DNA of 64,000 nucleotides from Klebsiella huaxiensis (GCF_003261575.2 NZ_CP036175.1:4960001-5024000); one strand, 5' to 3'; shown: positions 52,606 to 62,333, counted from the first letter of the stretch. The notes: generated from the sequence alone by a model not told the origin. Numbers and translations: made by a program.

Positions 52606-54191
52606 CGTTCGGCTGGCTCATGCCGGGCCTGACGGCGGCCGCCTTACTGGTCGCCGTCGCGCTGGCCGCGTTTCTGGCTCTGTGGTTCAGCGCACCAGAA
52701 GCGGCCTGGCGTACAATTGTTAGTGATAGCTATCTCTGGCACGTGGTACGTTTCTCCTTCTGGCAGGCCTTTCTTTCCGCGTTTTTTTCGGTGATACCGG
52801 CGATATTTCTTGCCCGCGCCCTTTACCGACGTCGATTCCCCGGACGTATGCTGCTACTGCGTCTGTGCGCAATGACCTTAATCCTACCGGTGCTGGTCGC
52901 GGTGTTTGGTATTCTTAGCGTCTACGGCCGCCAGGGCTGGCTCGCCGAATTATTTAACGCTCTCGGCTGGCAGTGGGAGTTCTCGCCTTACGGGCTACAA
53001 GGGATCCTGCTGGCGCACGTGTTCTTTAATATGCCGATGGCCACGCGCCTGTTACTTCAGACGCTGGAGAATATCCCCGGCGAGCAGCGGCAAATCGCCG
53101 CCCAGCTCGGGATGCGCGGTTACGTCTTCTTCAGGCTGGTTGAATGGCCGTGGCTGCGTCGGCAAATTCCACCTGTCGCCGCGCTTATTTTTATGCTCTG
53201 CTTTGCCAGCTTTGCCACCGTGCTATCGCTGGGCGGCGGCCCGCGAGCCACCACCATCGAACTGGCGATTTACCAGGCGCTTAATTTTGACTACGACCCG
53301 GCGCGCGCCGCGATGCTGGCGCTTATCCAGATGATCTGCTGTCTCGGGCTGGTATTGCTCAGCCAGCGCCTGAGCAAAGCCCTTGCCATCGGGGCCAGCA
53401 ACATCCACGGCTGGCGCGATCCCGACGACCGACTACACAGTCGTTTAAGCGATTTTGCGTTGATCACCGCGGCACTGCTGCTTCTGCTACCTCCGCTGCT
53501 GGCGGTAATATTCGACGGTCTGAACAGCAATATGTTTAGCGTGCTGCGCCAGCCCGCGCTATGGCAGGCGCTATGGACTTCACTGCGCATCGCCCTTGCT
53601 GCTGGCGTCTTAAGTGTCATTCTGACCATGATGCTGCTGTGGAGCAGCCGCGAGCTTCGCGCCCGCAGTTACCCGCTGGCTGGCCAGGCGCTTGAACTCA
53701 GCGGGATGCTGATCCTTGCCATGCCAGGCATCGTGCTGGCCACCGGTTTCTTCCTGCTGCTCAATAACAGCGTGGGCCTGCCGGAATCCGCCGATGGCAT
53801 CGTGATTTTCACCAATGCGCTAATGGCGATTCCCTATGCGCTTAAGGTGCTGGAAAACCCTATGCGCGACATCGCGACCCGCTATGGCACGCTGTGCCAG
53901 TCGTTGGGGATGCACGGTTTTACCCGCTTGCGGGTGGTTGAGCTTCGCGCTTTAAAACGTCCGCTGGCCCAGGCACTGGCTTTTGCCTGCGTGCTGTCGA
54001 TTGGCGATTTCGGTGTCGTAGCGCTGTTTGGCAATGAAAACTTCCGCACCCTGCCGTTCTACCTGTATCAGCAAATTGGCTCTTACCGTAGCCAGGACGG
54101 CGCCGTTACCGCCCTGCTGCTCCTGCTGCTGTGCTTTGTACTCTTTAGCGTGATTGAAAAACTTCCGGGGCGTGATGCTAAAACTGAATGA
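52581..54191 (+). CDS. thiP: Thiamine ABC transporter permease
   Basis: ThiP is a 536-residue fused permease with about twelve helices. Two EAA loops contact ThiQ, near residues 170-190 (EQRQIAAQLGMRGYVFFRLVEWPWLRRQ) and 430-455 (LCQSLGMHGFTRLRVVELRAL). It overlaps thiB and thiQ, indicating coupled translation. Confidence 0.96.
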   Translation: MATRRQPLTFGWLMPGLTAAALLVAVALAAFLALWFSAPEAAWRTIVSDSYLWHVVRFSFWQAFLSAFFSVIPAIFLARALYRRRFPGRMLLLRLCAMTLILPVLVAVFGILSVYGRQGWLAELFNALGWQWEFSPYGLQGILLAHVFFNMPMATRLLLQTLENIPGEQRQIAAQLGMRGYVFFRLVEWPWLRRQIPPVAALIFMLCFASFATVLSLGGGPRATTIELAIYQALNFDYDPARAAMLALIQMICCLGLVLLSQRLSKALAIGASNIHGWRDPDDRLHSRLSDFALITAALLLLLPPLLAVIFDGLNSNMFSVLRQPALWQALWTSLRIALAAGVLSVILTMMLLWSSRELRARSYPLAGQALELSGMLILAMPGIVLATGFFLLLNNSVGLPESADGIVIFTNALMAIPYALKVLENPMRDIATRYGTLCQSLGMHGFTRLRVVELRALKRPLAQALAFACVLSIGDFGVVALFGNENFRTLPFYLYQQIGSYRSQDGAVTALLLLLLCFVLFSVIEKLPGRDAKTE

Positions 54192-54876
54192 TGTGACCTG
54201 GCTTTACCAGCATCTACCGATGCGCTTTACGCTCGGCGTTGAACGCGGCGAGCGCATTGCGGTTCTCGGTCCCAGCGGCGCGGGGAAAAGCACGCTGCTA
54301 AACCTGATTGCCGGTTTTTTACCGCCCGCCAGCGGCAGTATCTCCATCGACGGCCAGTCCCATACCCATACGCCGCCCGCGCGCCGCCCGGTATCGATGC
54401 TGTTTCAGGAAAATAACCTATTTAACCATCTGACCATTCGCCAGAATATTGCGCTCGGGATGAATCCGGGGCTTAAGTTAAATGCCGAACAGACAGACCG
54501 TTTGCAGGCTATTGCCGGGCAGATGGGTATCGATTCGCTGTTGGACCGCCTGCCGGGCGAGTTGTCCGGCGGCCAACGGCAGCGTGCGGCGCTAGCGCGT
54601 TGTCTGGTGCGCAAACAGCCGGTACTGTTGCTGGATGAACCCTTTTCGGCGCTTGATCCCGCTCTGCGCCAGGAGATGCTGGCGCTGGTCGCCGACGTTT
54701 GTCAGCAGCAGCAGTTGACGCTATTGATGGTGTCGCACAGTGTGGAAGATGCGGCGCGCATTGCGCCGCGTTCAATCGTGGTCGCCGAGGGGAGAATCGC
54801 CTGGGATGGCACAACTGCCGAACTGCTCAGCGGCAACAGCTGTGCCTCGTCGCTATTGGGGATTAGCGCAAAATAA
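54175..54876 (+). CDS. thiQ: Thiamine ABC transporter ATP-binding subunit
   Basis: ThiQ energises thiamine import. The start MLKLNDVTWLYQ gives 233 residues and overlaps thiP by 17 bp; a start at 54154 adds seven residues. Walker A GPSGAGKST lies near residue 32, the Q-loop at LFQENN, the ABC signature LSGGQRQRAALARCL, and Walker B LLLDEPFSALDP. Its stop overlaps the convergent yabI by 14 bp. Confidence 0.96.
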   Translation: MLKLNDVTWLYQHLPMRFTLGVERGERIAVLGPSGAGKSTLLNLIAGFLPPASGSISIDGQSHTHTPPARRPVSMLFQENNLFNHLTIRQNIALGMNPGLKLNAEQTDRLQAIAGQMGIDSLLDRLPGELSGGQRQRAALARCLVRKQPVLLLDEPFSALDPALRQEMLALVADVCQQQQLTLLMVSHSVEDAARIAPRSIVVAEGRIAWDGTTAELLSGNSCASSLLGISAK

Positions 54877-55630
54877 CCTTATGCAGGATCTCAAGATAGA
54901 CCGGCATCAGCGGATGGCGGAAGGCAAAAGTCAGCGCCACTCCGGCGGCAATAAGCATCAGCGGCGTCAGCCACAGCAGGCGCGAGCGCGGCAGGAAGCG
55001 GGTTAAGCGATCGCCCGAACTTTTGGCGCTGCGCCACAGTCGCCAGCACAACCACGCAGCCAGCCACGCCAGCAGCGCCGCCCCCAGCAGCAGCCACTTA
55101 AAGCTGGCGCTATGCTCGTCGGCCGGAATATCAATCGCCGCTCCGGCCAGAATTCCTGGTAAAAAGTAGAGCGGCGGCCACAGCAGACAGCCAATAATAT
55201 TAGGCGGAATAAATTTCGCGACCGGCAGGTCAAGCATTCCGGCAACCATCGGCACCAGCGGGCGCGTCGGTCCGACGAATCGACCAATCAGAATGGTGAA
55301 CATACTATGCTGATGCAGCGCATGTTCGGTTTTATCGAGCAGCGCTTTGTTTTTCTTCAAAAAAGACCAGCGATGCAGCGGCTTCTTAAAGCGCCAGCCA
55401 AGCCAGAACGAAATCCAGTCACCAAGCAAGCAACCAATAATCCCCGACAACCATGCCTGCCAGAAGTTAACTTCACCGCTGCCGATCAGCGCGCCCAATC
55501 CGGCCATCATTACCGTTCCCGGTAAGATAAGTCCCACCAGCGCCAGGGACTCCAGGAAGGCAACCAGCAGAACGGCTATCAGGGAATAGACCGTGGATTG
55601 AGTAATAAAGTGTTCCAGCAATGCTTGCAT
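54863..55630 (-). CDS. yabI: DedA-family membrane protein YabI
   Basis: YabI belongs to the DedA family of inner-membrane proteins, some members of which act in lipid carrier or phospholipid flipping. The 255-residue protein has about five to six helices. The signature FGRFVGPTRPLVPMVAGM (starting GRFVGPTR) and the acidic/basic half-channel residues of the family (FLESL, GDWISFWLGW) are present. It is convergent with thiQ and likely monocistronic. Confidence 0.93.
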   Translation of the reverse strand: MQALLEHFITQSTVYSLIAVLLVAFLESLALVGLILPGTVMMAGLGALIGSGEVNFWQAWLSGIIGCLLGDWISFWLGWRFKKPLHRWSFLKKNKALLDKTEHALHQHSMFTILIGRFVGPTRPLVPMVAGMLDLPVAKFIPPNIIGCLLWPPLYFLPGILAGAAIDIPADEHSASFKWLLLGAALLAWLAAWLCWRLWRSAKSSGDRLTRFLPRSRLLWLTPLMLIAAGVALTFAFRHPLMPVYLEILHKVILR

Positions 55631-55790
55631 AATGTACCCGGCAGTGTGATCAGCAGAGGATTGTGCGGAGAGGCGTAATTCGCGTCAATACATTATTTGT
55701 ATTAATGAATTTAGCAGTAATACAGGAATTTACGTATGCGGCAAGAGGAAAAGAGAGAGGGACCGCCTCCGGGAGAAGCGGTCAGTTGCA

Positions 55791-57288
55791 TCAGGCGCGA
55801 CGCTGGAACGAACGGTAAATATTCGTCAGCTGCAGAGCGACCACGAGGAAAAAGCAGGCGGCCAGAAACATAGAGATTGGTCTGGCAACGAATGCCATCG
55901 GATCGCCTCCGGCCTTAATCATGGATGACAGGAGGTTTTTCTCAAGCATAGGTCCGAGGATCATGCCCAGAATAATCGGCGAAATAGGATACTCTTTGCG
56001 CTGTAGCCAATAACCAATAACGCCCATCACCAGCATCACCACCACAGAAGAGACGGAGTTATCGATAGCAAAGGAGCCGACAATGCTGAAGATAAGGATA
56101 ATCGGGTACAGAATCGCTTTATCAATCCAGATAATGCGCTTAATAAAGCTGACGGCCAGCGTAGCCAGCGGCAGCAGCGCCAGGTTGGCAATCAGAAACA
56201 GAATAAACACCGCGTACAGCTTATCGGCCTGGAACAAAAACAGCGTCGGCCCGGGGTTCATATCCTTCATGTACAGCACGCCAATGATGATCGCCGCGGC
56301 AGAGTCGCCTGGAATACCAAAAACTAACTAAGGATGGGATCCAGCTTCCCGCCAGGCTGGCGTTATTACTGCTGGAAGAGTCAACAATCGCCTCTTCTGA
56401 ACCGTGGCCGTACAGCTGCGGCTGTTTAGAGAACTTCTTCGAAATCGCGTAGCTAATCCAGGCGGCAATATCCGCACCGGCGCCGGGCAACGCACCGATA
56501 AGCGTGCCGATGATACTGCTACGGCCGAGGTTTAACTTGCGCGACCAGATAACCTGCCCCATACCTTTAAACAGATTAATACCCGACTGCGTTTCCGGCA
56601 CGCTACGTACCGCCTCGACCACCCGATCGCGGTAATACTCTATCGCGCCAGAAATCGCGAACAGACCGATCATTGCCGGAATAAAATTCACCCCTTGCAG
56701 CAAACTAATCTGACCAAAGGTAAAGCGCGGTACGCCGGAGATCTGGTCGTAGCCAATACAGGCCATCAGCAGACCCAGACATAACGTAACCATACCCTTT
56801 AACGGCTGGTTACCCACCACCAGGGTCGCGCAGGTCAAGCCCAGCAGCGACAGCCAGGTATATTCGTAAGAGCTAAATTTCAAAGCGAATTTCGCCAGCA
56901 TCGGCGCCGCGCCCATCAAAATAAACGAGCCGATAATGCCGCCGATCACCGAACTGACTAAACCGATACCTAATACGCGGTTAACCTTACCCTGCTTCAC
57001 AAGTTCGTTTGAGTCAGCCACGTAGGCAGCCGATGCCGGCGTTCCCGGTATTCTTAATAGCGCTCCCGGGATATCCCCGGCGTAAATGGATGATGCGCCA
57101 ACGGAAATCATCAACGCCAGCGCCGGAATCGGATCCATAAAAAAGGTGAACGGTACCATCAGCGCCACGGCCATCGTCGCCGTTAAGCCAGGAATGGAGC
57201 CGACAAATAAACCAAATGCGCTGGCAGCGAGCACCGCTAAAATCGCGCTGAGATTAATATAGGCAAATGCCTGTAAAAAGATGTCCAT
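55791..57288 (-). pseudogene. TctA-like large permease subunit, frameshifted
   Basis: TctA is the large (about 500-residue) membrane subunit of tripartite tricarboxylate transporters. The frame from 57288 (MDIFLQAFAYINLSAI) carries the family hallmark GLFVGSIPGLTATMAVAL and reads normally to WIPSLV. It then shifts at a tandem duplication CTAA-CTAA (plus strand 56324-56331). Removing four bases restores WIPSLVFGIPGDSAAA and joins the frame ending at 55791, for 497 residues. The downstream half (ILGPMLEKNLLSSM) is intact. It overlaps nothing else and follows tctB by 8 bp. A sequencing error is possible, but a 4-bp duplication is a typical slippage mutation. Confidence 0.85.
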
Positions 57289-57296
57289 ATCTCCCC

Positions 57297-57734
57297 TTAA
57301 AACCAGATACCCGCAGGAAGCGCCACCAGCAGCACGCTGGCAAACACGTAATAGATAATGAGCGATGCGGCAATGGATGTTCCCGTCGCCAGCAGGAGTT
57401 TGACGCCTCTGATTTTCATTAAAATAAACAGCAGCAAACAGGAGCAAACAACAAAGCCTAAAATATCCAGCAATAAAACAAACAGCATCACCGCAATAAT
57501 AATCAGCGCCAGCGCTTTACATTCCGCCCGGCTGAATAATGACTGCCGAGTTCCACGGTTTTTGATATCGATAACAGCATCAATGGCGGTAAGAAATAGC
57601 AGCAGCCCGCTAATCAGCGTCGGCATAAACCCCGCGCCATGCTGTCCGGCACCGCCGTATTCCGTCACGCTGATAGAGAAAATGGTGATAGCAAATATAA
57701 GAATTAAAAAAGGGGTTAACGGTAATGCACGCAT
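57297..57734 (-). CDS. TctB-like small membrane subunit
   Basis: This 145-residue protein has four predicted membrane helices (about residues 7-25, 35-52, 75-105 and 115-140). Size and position between tctC and tctA identify the small subunit of a tripartite tricarboxylate transporter. Such subunits have little conserved sequence, so the assignment rests on neighbours and topology. Confidence 0.85.
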   Translation of the reverse strand: MRALPLTPFLILIFAITIFSISVTEYGGAGQHGAGFMPTLISGLLLFLTAIDAVIDIKNRGTRQSLFSRAECKALALIIIAVMLFVLLLDILGFVVCSCLLLFILMKIRGVKLLLATGTSIAASLIIYYVFASVLLVALPAGIWF

Positions 57735-57789
57735 GATGATATCCCTTCATAACGGCGACGGCACTCAGCCGCCGCCAGGCTTGCGGTAA

Positions 57790-58740
57790 CTATTTTATTT
57801 TGTTAATTAACTTGCCGTATTTTTCATCTTCCTGAGCCATAAAGGTCTGCATTTCAGCACCAAAGAGCGGATAGACTTCAAACCCTTGCTTAGTCGCGAA
57901 CTCCTGCAACTTGCCCTCTGCGAAAACGGCTTTCATCGCCTCGGTTAGCTTCTGCGAGATGTCATCCGCCGTTCCGGCAGGAACCACCAGCGAGTTCCAG
58001 GTCGCGAGGCTATATTTATAAGCTGTCGCCTGCTGGAAGACCGGAATATCTTTATATAAACCTTCCGGTTTCTCCGCCATGGTGGTCAGGTTACGCACCA
58101 TTTTGGCATCAACCATGCTTTTCGCCTCACCGGGTGAAGAGGTCGTGAAATCAATACCACCGGAAACCAGCTCCATTAGCGCGGAGTTAGCGCCCTCAGA
58201 CGGCACCCAGGTCACCGCAGACGGCGGCAGCCCCATGCTATCCAACATGCCAATCAAATTAAGATGCCAACCGGAATTCAGACCACTGCCAGAGGCCTTC
58301 AGCTTGCCAGGATTAGCCTTAATGTAATCCGTCAGTTGCACAATATTTTCAAACTGAGAATTGGCTGCCACCTGAACGCCACCAAGATTTACCGCCAGAC
58401 GGGTTATCGGTGTGTAATTTTTGTAGCTCAGATTGGTCATACCCTGATGATGCATCATCGCAATTTCGACCGTGGCGATCCCCAGCGTATAGCCGTCCGC
58501 TTTCGCCCGCGCAATGGCATCATGTCCGACGACACCCGCGCCGCCAGTGCGGTTCACCACGTTGACGTTAACGCCAAGCTGCTTTTGCAGGCCTTCTGCC
58601 ACCAGCCGCGCCACGGTATCGGTGTTGCCGCCCGCCCCCCAAGGTACGATTATCTGAATGGGTTTATCCGGCCATGCGGCGAGTACGGAGGTGGAAACAA
58701 AGAGTGAAGCAACCGCTAAACTTGCGAAGGTACGTTTCAT
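57790..58740 (-). CDS. TctC-like periplasmic solute-binding protein
   Basis: This 316-residue protein starts with a signal peptide (MKRTFASLAVASLFVSTSVLA, cleaved near residue 21). It has the Bug/TctC family pattern WPDKPIQIIVPWGAGGNTDTVAR and later NRTGGAGVVGHDAIARAKADGYTLG. The family binds carboxylated ligands. The ligand is unknown here; the neighbouring lyase and sugar kinase suggest a sugar acid or keto-deoxy acid. Confidence 0.92.
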   Translation of the reverse strand: MKRTFASLAVASLFVSTSVLAAWPDKPIQIIVPWGAGGNTDTVARLVAEGLQKQLGVNVNVVNRTGGAGVVGHDAIARAKADGYTLGIATVEIAMMHHQGMTNLSYKNYTPITRLAVNLGGVQVAANSQFENIVQLTDYIKANPGKLKASGSGLNSGWHLNLIGMLDSMGLPPSAVTWVPSEGANSALMELVSGGIDFTTSSPGEAKSMVDAKMVRNLTTMAEKPEGLYKDIPVFQQATAYKYSLATWNSLVVPAGTADDISQKLTEAMKAVFAEGKLQEFATKQGFEVYPLFGAEMQTFMAQEDEKYGKLINKIK

Positions 58741-58782
58741 GTTCTGGACTCCTGTCTGATGTTCTATCGTAGGTCAGTTCGT

Positions 58783-59715
58783 TTACTTCGGTAGATCCGC
58801 GAGCTGTTTACGCTGCCACTCGCCGCTATCGGCAATCTGCTGCAAAATCACCTCCAGGCCCCAGTATTTTTTCAGCACATCGTCCGCAGTGACGCGGCAG
58901 TGAACGCTGGCGAAGGTTCCGCGCTTCTGATGGAAAATTTTGGCGTTTTTCGGGTAGCCGATAGTTTCGGTAACGGCGCTGAGGGATAAAAACCAGGCCA
59001 ACTGCTCTGCGGCATCACGGTGCTGTGCGCCATGGTGGTAGAGCCAGTGGTACAGGTCCGGATGGAAGTTAGTAAACACGCCGCAGAATCCTTTTGAACC
59101 TGCCTGCATCGCCTCCCAGGCAATGGCCGCGTTGGCGTTTACAATAGCCATCGGCGTCTCTTTCACCAGTTCAACGCGGCGGATGACGGTTGGCAGATCG
59201 CAGCTCACATCTTTCAACACCCGGAAGCGGCCGCTGGCAGCGCAATACATCAGCTCTTCGTCGGAAAGCAGGCGGCGGTATGGGGCTGGGCACTCATAAA
59301 GCCCCAACGCCATTGAAGACGGCAGCGCGGCCAGAATAGCGTCCAGATGGTGTTTAAAGGCATCCGTCCCCTGATTATCAGGATCAAGATGGTTAGTCAC
59401 TAACACCAGCGCATCAATGCCGGTTTGCGCCATCGCCGAAAGCTCGGCAATCTGCGCGTTCAGATCGTCGGAAATATGCCCTGAAGAGATGACCGGAATC
59501 CGCTTTTGCGTATAATCGACGACAAATTTCGCCAGTTCGACGCGTTCTTCCAACGTTAAGAATTGCATCTCGCTGGACTGGCACACGGCAAATAGCGCAT
59601 CCGCGCCGTTGGCAATATACCAGTCAATTAAATTCCCCAGCCCCGGATAATCAACGACATTATCATCAGTAAAAGGGGTTAACATAACGGGAATAATACC
59701 CTCAATTTTTTTCAT
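58783..59715 (-). CDS. DapA/NAL-family Schiff-base lyase
   Basis: This 310-residue TIM-barrel protein of the dihydrodipicolinate synthase/N-acetylneuraminate lyase superfamily has its Schiff-base lysine at K168 (RVLKDVS). A tyrosine in LYECP corresponds to the family's proton-relay Tyr. The substrate-carboxylate loop reads CQSSEM rather than the GTTGE of true DapA, so it is not expected to be the lysine-pathway enzyme. Relatives cleave or dehydrate 2-keto-3-deoxy sugar acids. It sits between the kinase-regulator fusion and tctC in one operon. Confidence 0.88.
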   Translation of the reverse strand: MKKIEGIIPVMLTPFTDDNVVDYPGLGNLIDWYIANGADALFAVCQSSEMQFLTLEERVELAKFVVDYTQKRIPVISSGHISDDLNAQIAELSAMAQTGIDALVLVTNHLDPDNQGTDAFKHHLDAILAALPSSMALGLYECPAPYRRLLSDEELMYCAASGRFRVLKDVSCDLPTVIRRVELVKETPMAIVNANAAIAWEAMQAGSKGFCGVFTNFHPDLYHWLYHHGAQHRDAAEQLAWFLSLSAVTETIGYPKNAKIFHQKRGTFASVHCRVTADDVLKKYWGLEVILQQIADSGEWQRKQLADLPK

Positions 59716-59742
59716 TTCATCAATCCTTTATTCGACGATAAA

Positions 59743-60975
59743 TCAGAGAGTCTGAATAGCGACGTTCTGTTGTTTCATTCGGGCGGCGACTAATGAGTCA
59801 TCCGGCATATTGGCAGCCCCTTCCTGCTCAACCGCTAAAGAAGCAAAGGCGCTGGCGTACCAGGCCGACCTGACCAGCGATTCTCCCTTCGCCAGCGACG
59901 CGGCCAGCGCGCCGTTAAACGCATCACCCGCACCGGTGGTATCCACTGCAACGGCGGAAAATGCCGGAATATGCGAGTAGTTCTGACCGTCAAAAATTAA
60001 GGCGCCCTGCTTGCCCATGGTAATAATAACGGCACACTGCCCGGCATTATTAATATGCGTTGCCGCCTGCATAGCCGTAGGGATATCATGTACCTGCACA
60101 CCAGACATGGCTGCTGCCTCCGTTTCATTCGGCGTAACAATATCCGCAAATGACAATAGACTTGCGACATCAGGCGACCACGGAGCCGGGTTTAATATTG
60201 TCGTAATTTGTAATTCTTTCGCGCATTTCAGTGCTAACTGGGTCGCCGAAAGATTATTTTCCATTTGCACAACGAAGACATCGGACTCGGCAATGAAATG
60301 CGAAAGTTGCGCAATATCGCCGTCAGTCAGTTCATGGTTGGCACCGGGAGAAATAGCAATCATATTCTCCCCTTCATCATTAACATAAATAACGGCGCAC
60401 CCCGTTGCGGCATTATCTGTTTCATACAGCGTAAATGAGCTCATGCCAACGGATTCAATATGGTTACGGGCAAAAAGATTAAACTGGTCGCGACCCACTT
60501 TACAGGCAAAATGAATCTGAGCACCCGCGCGATACGATGCCAACGCCTGATTCGCTCCCTTGCCTCCCGGGCCCAGCGTCGTTTCTCTGGCAATCAGGGT
60601 TTCGCCATCACGGGGGAAGCGATGTACTTTGGCAACGATATCGACATTAAACGAACCTAATATGCAAACTTTTCCAACCATAGCGCGTCCTTTTTCATCC
60701 TGAGATGTTAAATAACTAATTCCCCGTTGCTGCTGTTTTAGCAGCAAGCTCATATCCACATAGTCGTGCTGGAAGAGCGCGCTTTGCATCAAATGTTTTT
60801 TTAATGAAACGCCTCCGTGATGGCGGGTAACAATCCCTCGTTTTTGTAGCCATGTTAAATCCGCACGAATAGTCTCTTTGGTCACGGAAAAATGTTCCGC
60901 CAAATCGCTTACGCTGCGCTCTTCTCTGGAGCGCAGTAGCCTGACGATATGCTCACGGCGAGTATCACGATACAT
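59743..60975 (-). CDS. DeoR-type HTH fused to ribokinase-like (PfkB) kinase
   Basis: This 410-residue fusion has an N-terminal DeoR winged HTH (residues 1-58, SVSDLAEHFSVTKETIRADL then RHHGGVSL). A linker and a full PfkB kinase start at about residue 100 (VCILGSFNVDIVAKVHRFPRDGET). The kinase keeps GGKGANQA, the NPAPW loop and DTTGAGDAFNG with catalytic D351. The kinase half resembles RbsK. The first gene of the tct operon, it may sense its own substrate and regulate the operon. That is inference. Confidence 0.9.
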   Translation of the reverse strand: MYRDTRREHIVRLLRSREERSVSDLAEHFSVTKETIRADLTWLQKRGIVTRHHGGVSLKKHLMQSALFQHDYVDMSLLLKQQQRGISYLTSQDEKGRAMVGKVCILGSFNVDIVAKVHRFPRDGETLIARETTLGPGGKGANQALASYRAGAQIHFACKVGRDQFNLFARNHIESVGMSSFTLYETDNAATGCAVIYVNDEGENMIAISPGANHELTDGDIAQLSHFIAESDVFVVQMENNLSATQLALKCAKELQITTILNPAPWSPDVASLLSFADIVTPNETEAAAMSGVQVHDIPTAMQAATHINNAGQCAVIITMGKQGALIFDGQNYSHIPAFSAVAVDTTGAGDAFNGALAASLAKGESLVRSAWYASAFASLAVEQEGAANMPDDSLVAARMKQQNVAIQTL

Positions 60976-61169
60976 AAGTCATCCTTTTCTTTTATTATCA
61001 CCAAAAAGAAAAAGTTTACCGGGAGTTTACTCAAGAAAAAAACAGAGAAACAAAAATAAACAAAAAACGAGGGGAGGTAAATCGTAAATTAATACTAGAT
61101 GATATGATATATACCCCACATAAATACATGCAATAAATCACAGTGACGGAATATATATAAATAAACATC

Positions 61170-61202
61170 AGGTGCTGAGTATAAATATAAATCTCAGCAC
61201 CT
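61170..61202 (-). terminator. Hairpin terminator after araC
   Basis: A perfect 10-bp stem AGGTGCTGAG / CTCAGCACCT with an AT-rich 13-nt loop lies 10 bp past the araC stop. The T-tract is weak. Confidence 0.65.
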
Positions 61203-61211
61203 CTTATCAGA

Positions 61212-62057
61212 TTATTCACACCCGGCGCGAAATTCGCTCGGGCTGGCACCGGTACACTTTTTAAATACCCGCGAAAAGTAGAGCTGGTCTTCAAAGCCCA
61301 CGTTACGCCCTACGGTGGCGATCGGCATTCGCGTGGTGCTGAGCAGCAGTTTTGCCTGGCTAATTCGCTGGTCCTCACGCCACCCCAGCACGCTAATCCC
61401 CAGTTGCTGGCGGAACAGATGCGACAGGCGCGACGGCGACAGGCAGACGTGCTGGGCAACGCTGGCAATATCGAAATGGCTATCCGCCAGATGATCGCTG
61501 ATGTACTGACAGGCATCGCGCACCCGGTTATCCAGCGGTGGGTGCAGTGACTCGTTGATCGCCTCCATGCGCCTTAGCAGCAGTTGCTCCATCAGGTTTA
61601 TCGCCAGCAGTTCTGAATAACGCCCGGCCCCCTGCCCGGCATCAACAATTTGACCAAACAGTTCGCAAAAACGCGTCTGCCACTGCTCATCGGGGCGAAA
61701 AAAACCGGTCTGGGCAAAAATCGTCGGCCAGTTCAGCCATTCATGCCAGTAGGCGCGCGGCCGGAAGTAAACCCATTGGTGATACCACTCCCGGGCATCA
61801 GGGTGGCGCCCATAATGGTGAATTTCCCCCGGCGGGAACAGCAGCATATCGCCGGGTCGGCAGATAAATTGCTCTCCGTGGTTGTTGATTATCCCTTCGC
61901 CGCGGATCGTCAGGTTCAGAATATACCCCTTCATACCCAGCGGGCGGTCAATGAAGAAATCCAGATAGCCTTCTGCGTCAATTGGCGTCAGGCCCGTCAC
62001 CAGATGGGCATTAAAGGAGTAACCTGGCAATAAAGGATCGTTTTGCGTTTCGGCCAT
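61212..62057 (-). CDS. araC: Arabinose operon regulator AraC
   Basis: AraC represses or activates the ara genes depending on arabinose. The start MAETQNDPLLPGYSFNAHL gives 281 residues; an earlier in-frame ATG would extend into the operator. It has the N-terminal arm and cupin-like arabinose domain (about 1-165), then two HTHs in the C-terminal domain (DIASVAQHVCLSPSRLSHLFRQQLG and PIATVGRNVGFEDQLYFSRVFKK). It is about 11 residues shorter at the C-terminus than E. coli AraC, ending at EFRAGCE. Confidence 0.97.
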   Translation of the reverse strand: MAETQNDPLLPGYSFNAHLVTGLTPIDAEGYLDFFIDRPLGMKGYILNLTIRGEGIINNHGEQFICRPGDMLLFPPGEIHHYGRHPDAREWYHQWVYFRPRAYWHEWLNWPTIFAQTGFFRPDEQWQTRFCELFGQIVDAGQGAGRYSELLAINLMEQLLLRRMEAINESLHPPLDNRVRDACQYISDHLADSHFDIASVAQHVCLSPSRLSHLFRQQLGISVLGWREDQRISQAKLLLSTTRMPIATVGRNVGFEDQLYFSRVFKKCTGASPSEFRAGCE

Positions 62058-62263
62058 AAAATCAGCTCTCCCGGAGACATTTTGGACACCAATTGTCCAT
62101 ACCTTGTATTTTATCGTCTGGCTGACAGCCCGTACTGCGACGTGGATTAGAAATCGAATTAAAACCCGCCTTCTCTCGGCAGAAACTGAGCGCAGCGCAC
62201 AATTCATACGCATTCAGCACATAACTGAAGTGTCTATAAATACGGCAGAAAAGTCCACATTGA

Positions 62264-62285
62264 ATATTTGCACGGCGTCACACTT
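62264..62285. promoter_or_regulatory. CRP binding site of araBAD
   Basis: TTTGC-ACGGCG-TCACA at 62267-62282 has the CRP half-site geometry. The same TTTGCACGGCGTCACACT occurs in E. coli. Confidence 0.75.
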
Positions 62286-62295
62286 TGCGACCTCA

Positions 62296-62333
62296 CAGCA
62301 ATATAGTCCATAAGATTAGCGAATACAGCCTGA
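62296..62333 (+). promoter_or_regulatory. AraC sites araI1 and araI2
   Basis: araI1 (CAGCAATATAGTCCATA, 62296-62312) and araI2 (TAGCGAATACAGCCTGA, 62317-62333) are 4 bp apart, the same spacing as in E. coli. araI2 overlaps the -35 box. Confidence 0.82.

Noticed and set aside
55791..56279. Separate 162-residue membrane protein gene downstream of tctA
   Set aside because: Its sequence continues the TctA family exactly where the upstream frame is lost at the CTAA duplication, so both are one broken gene.
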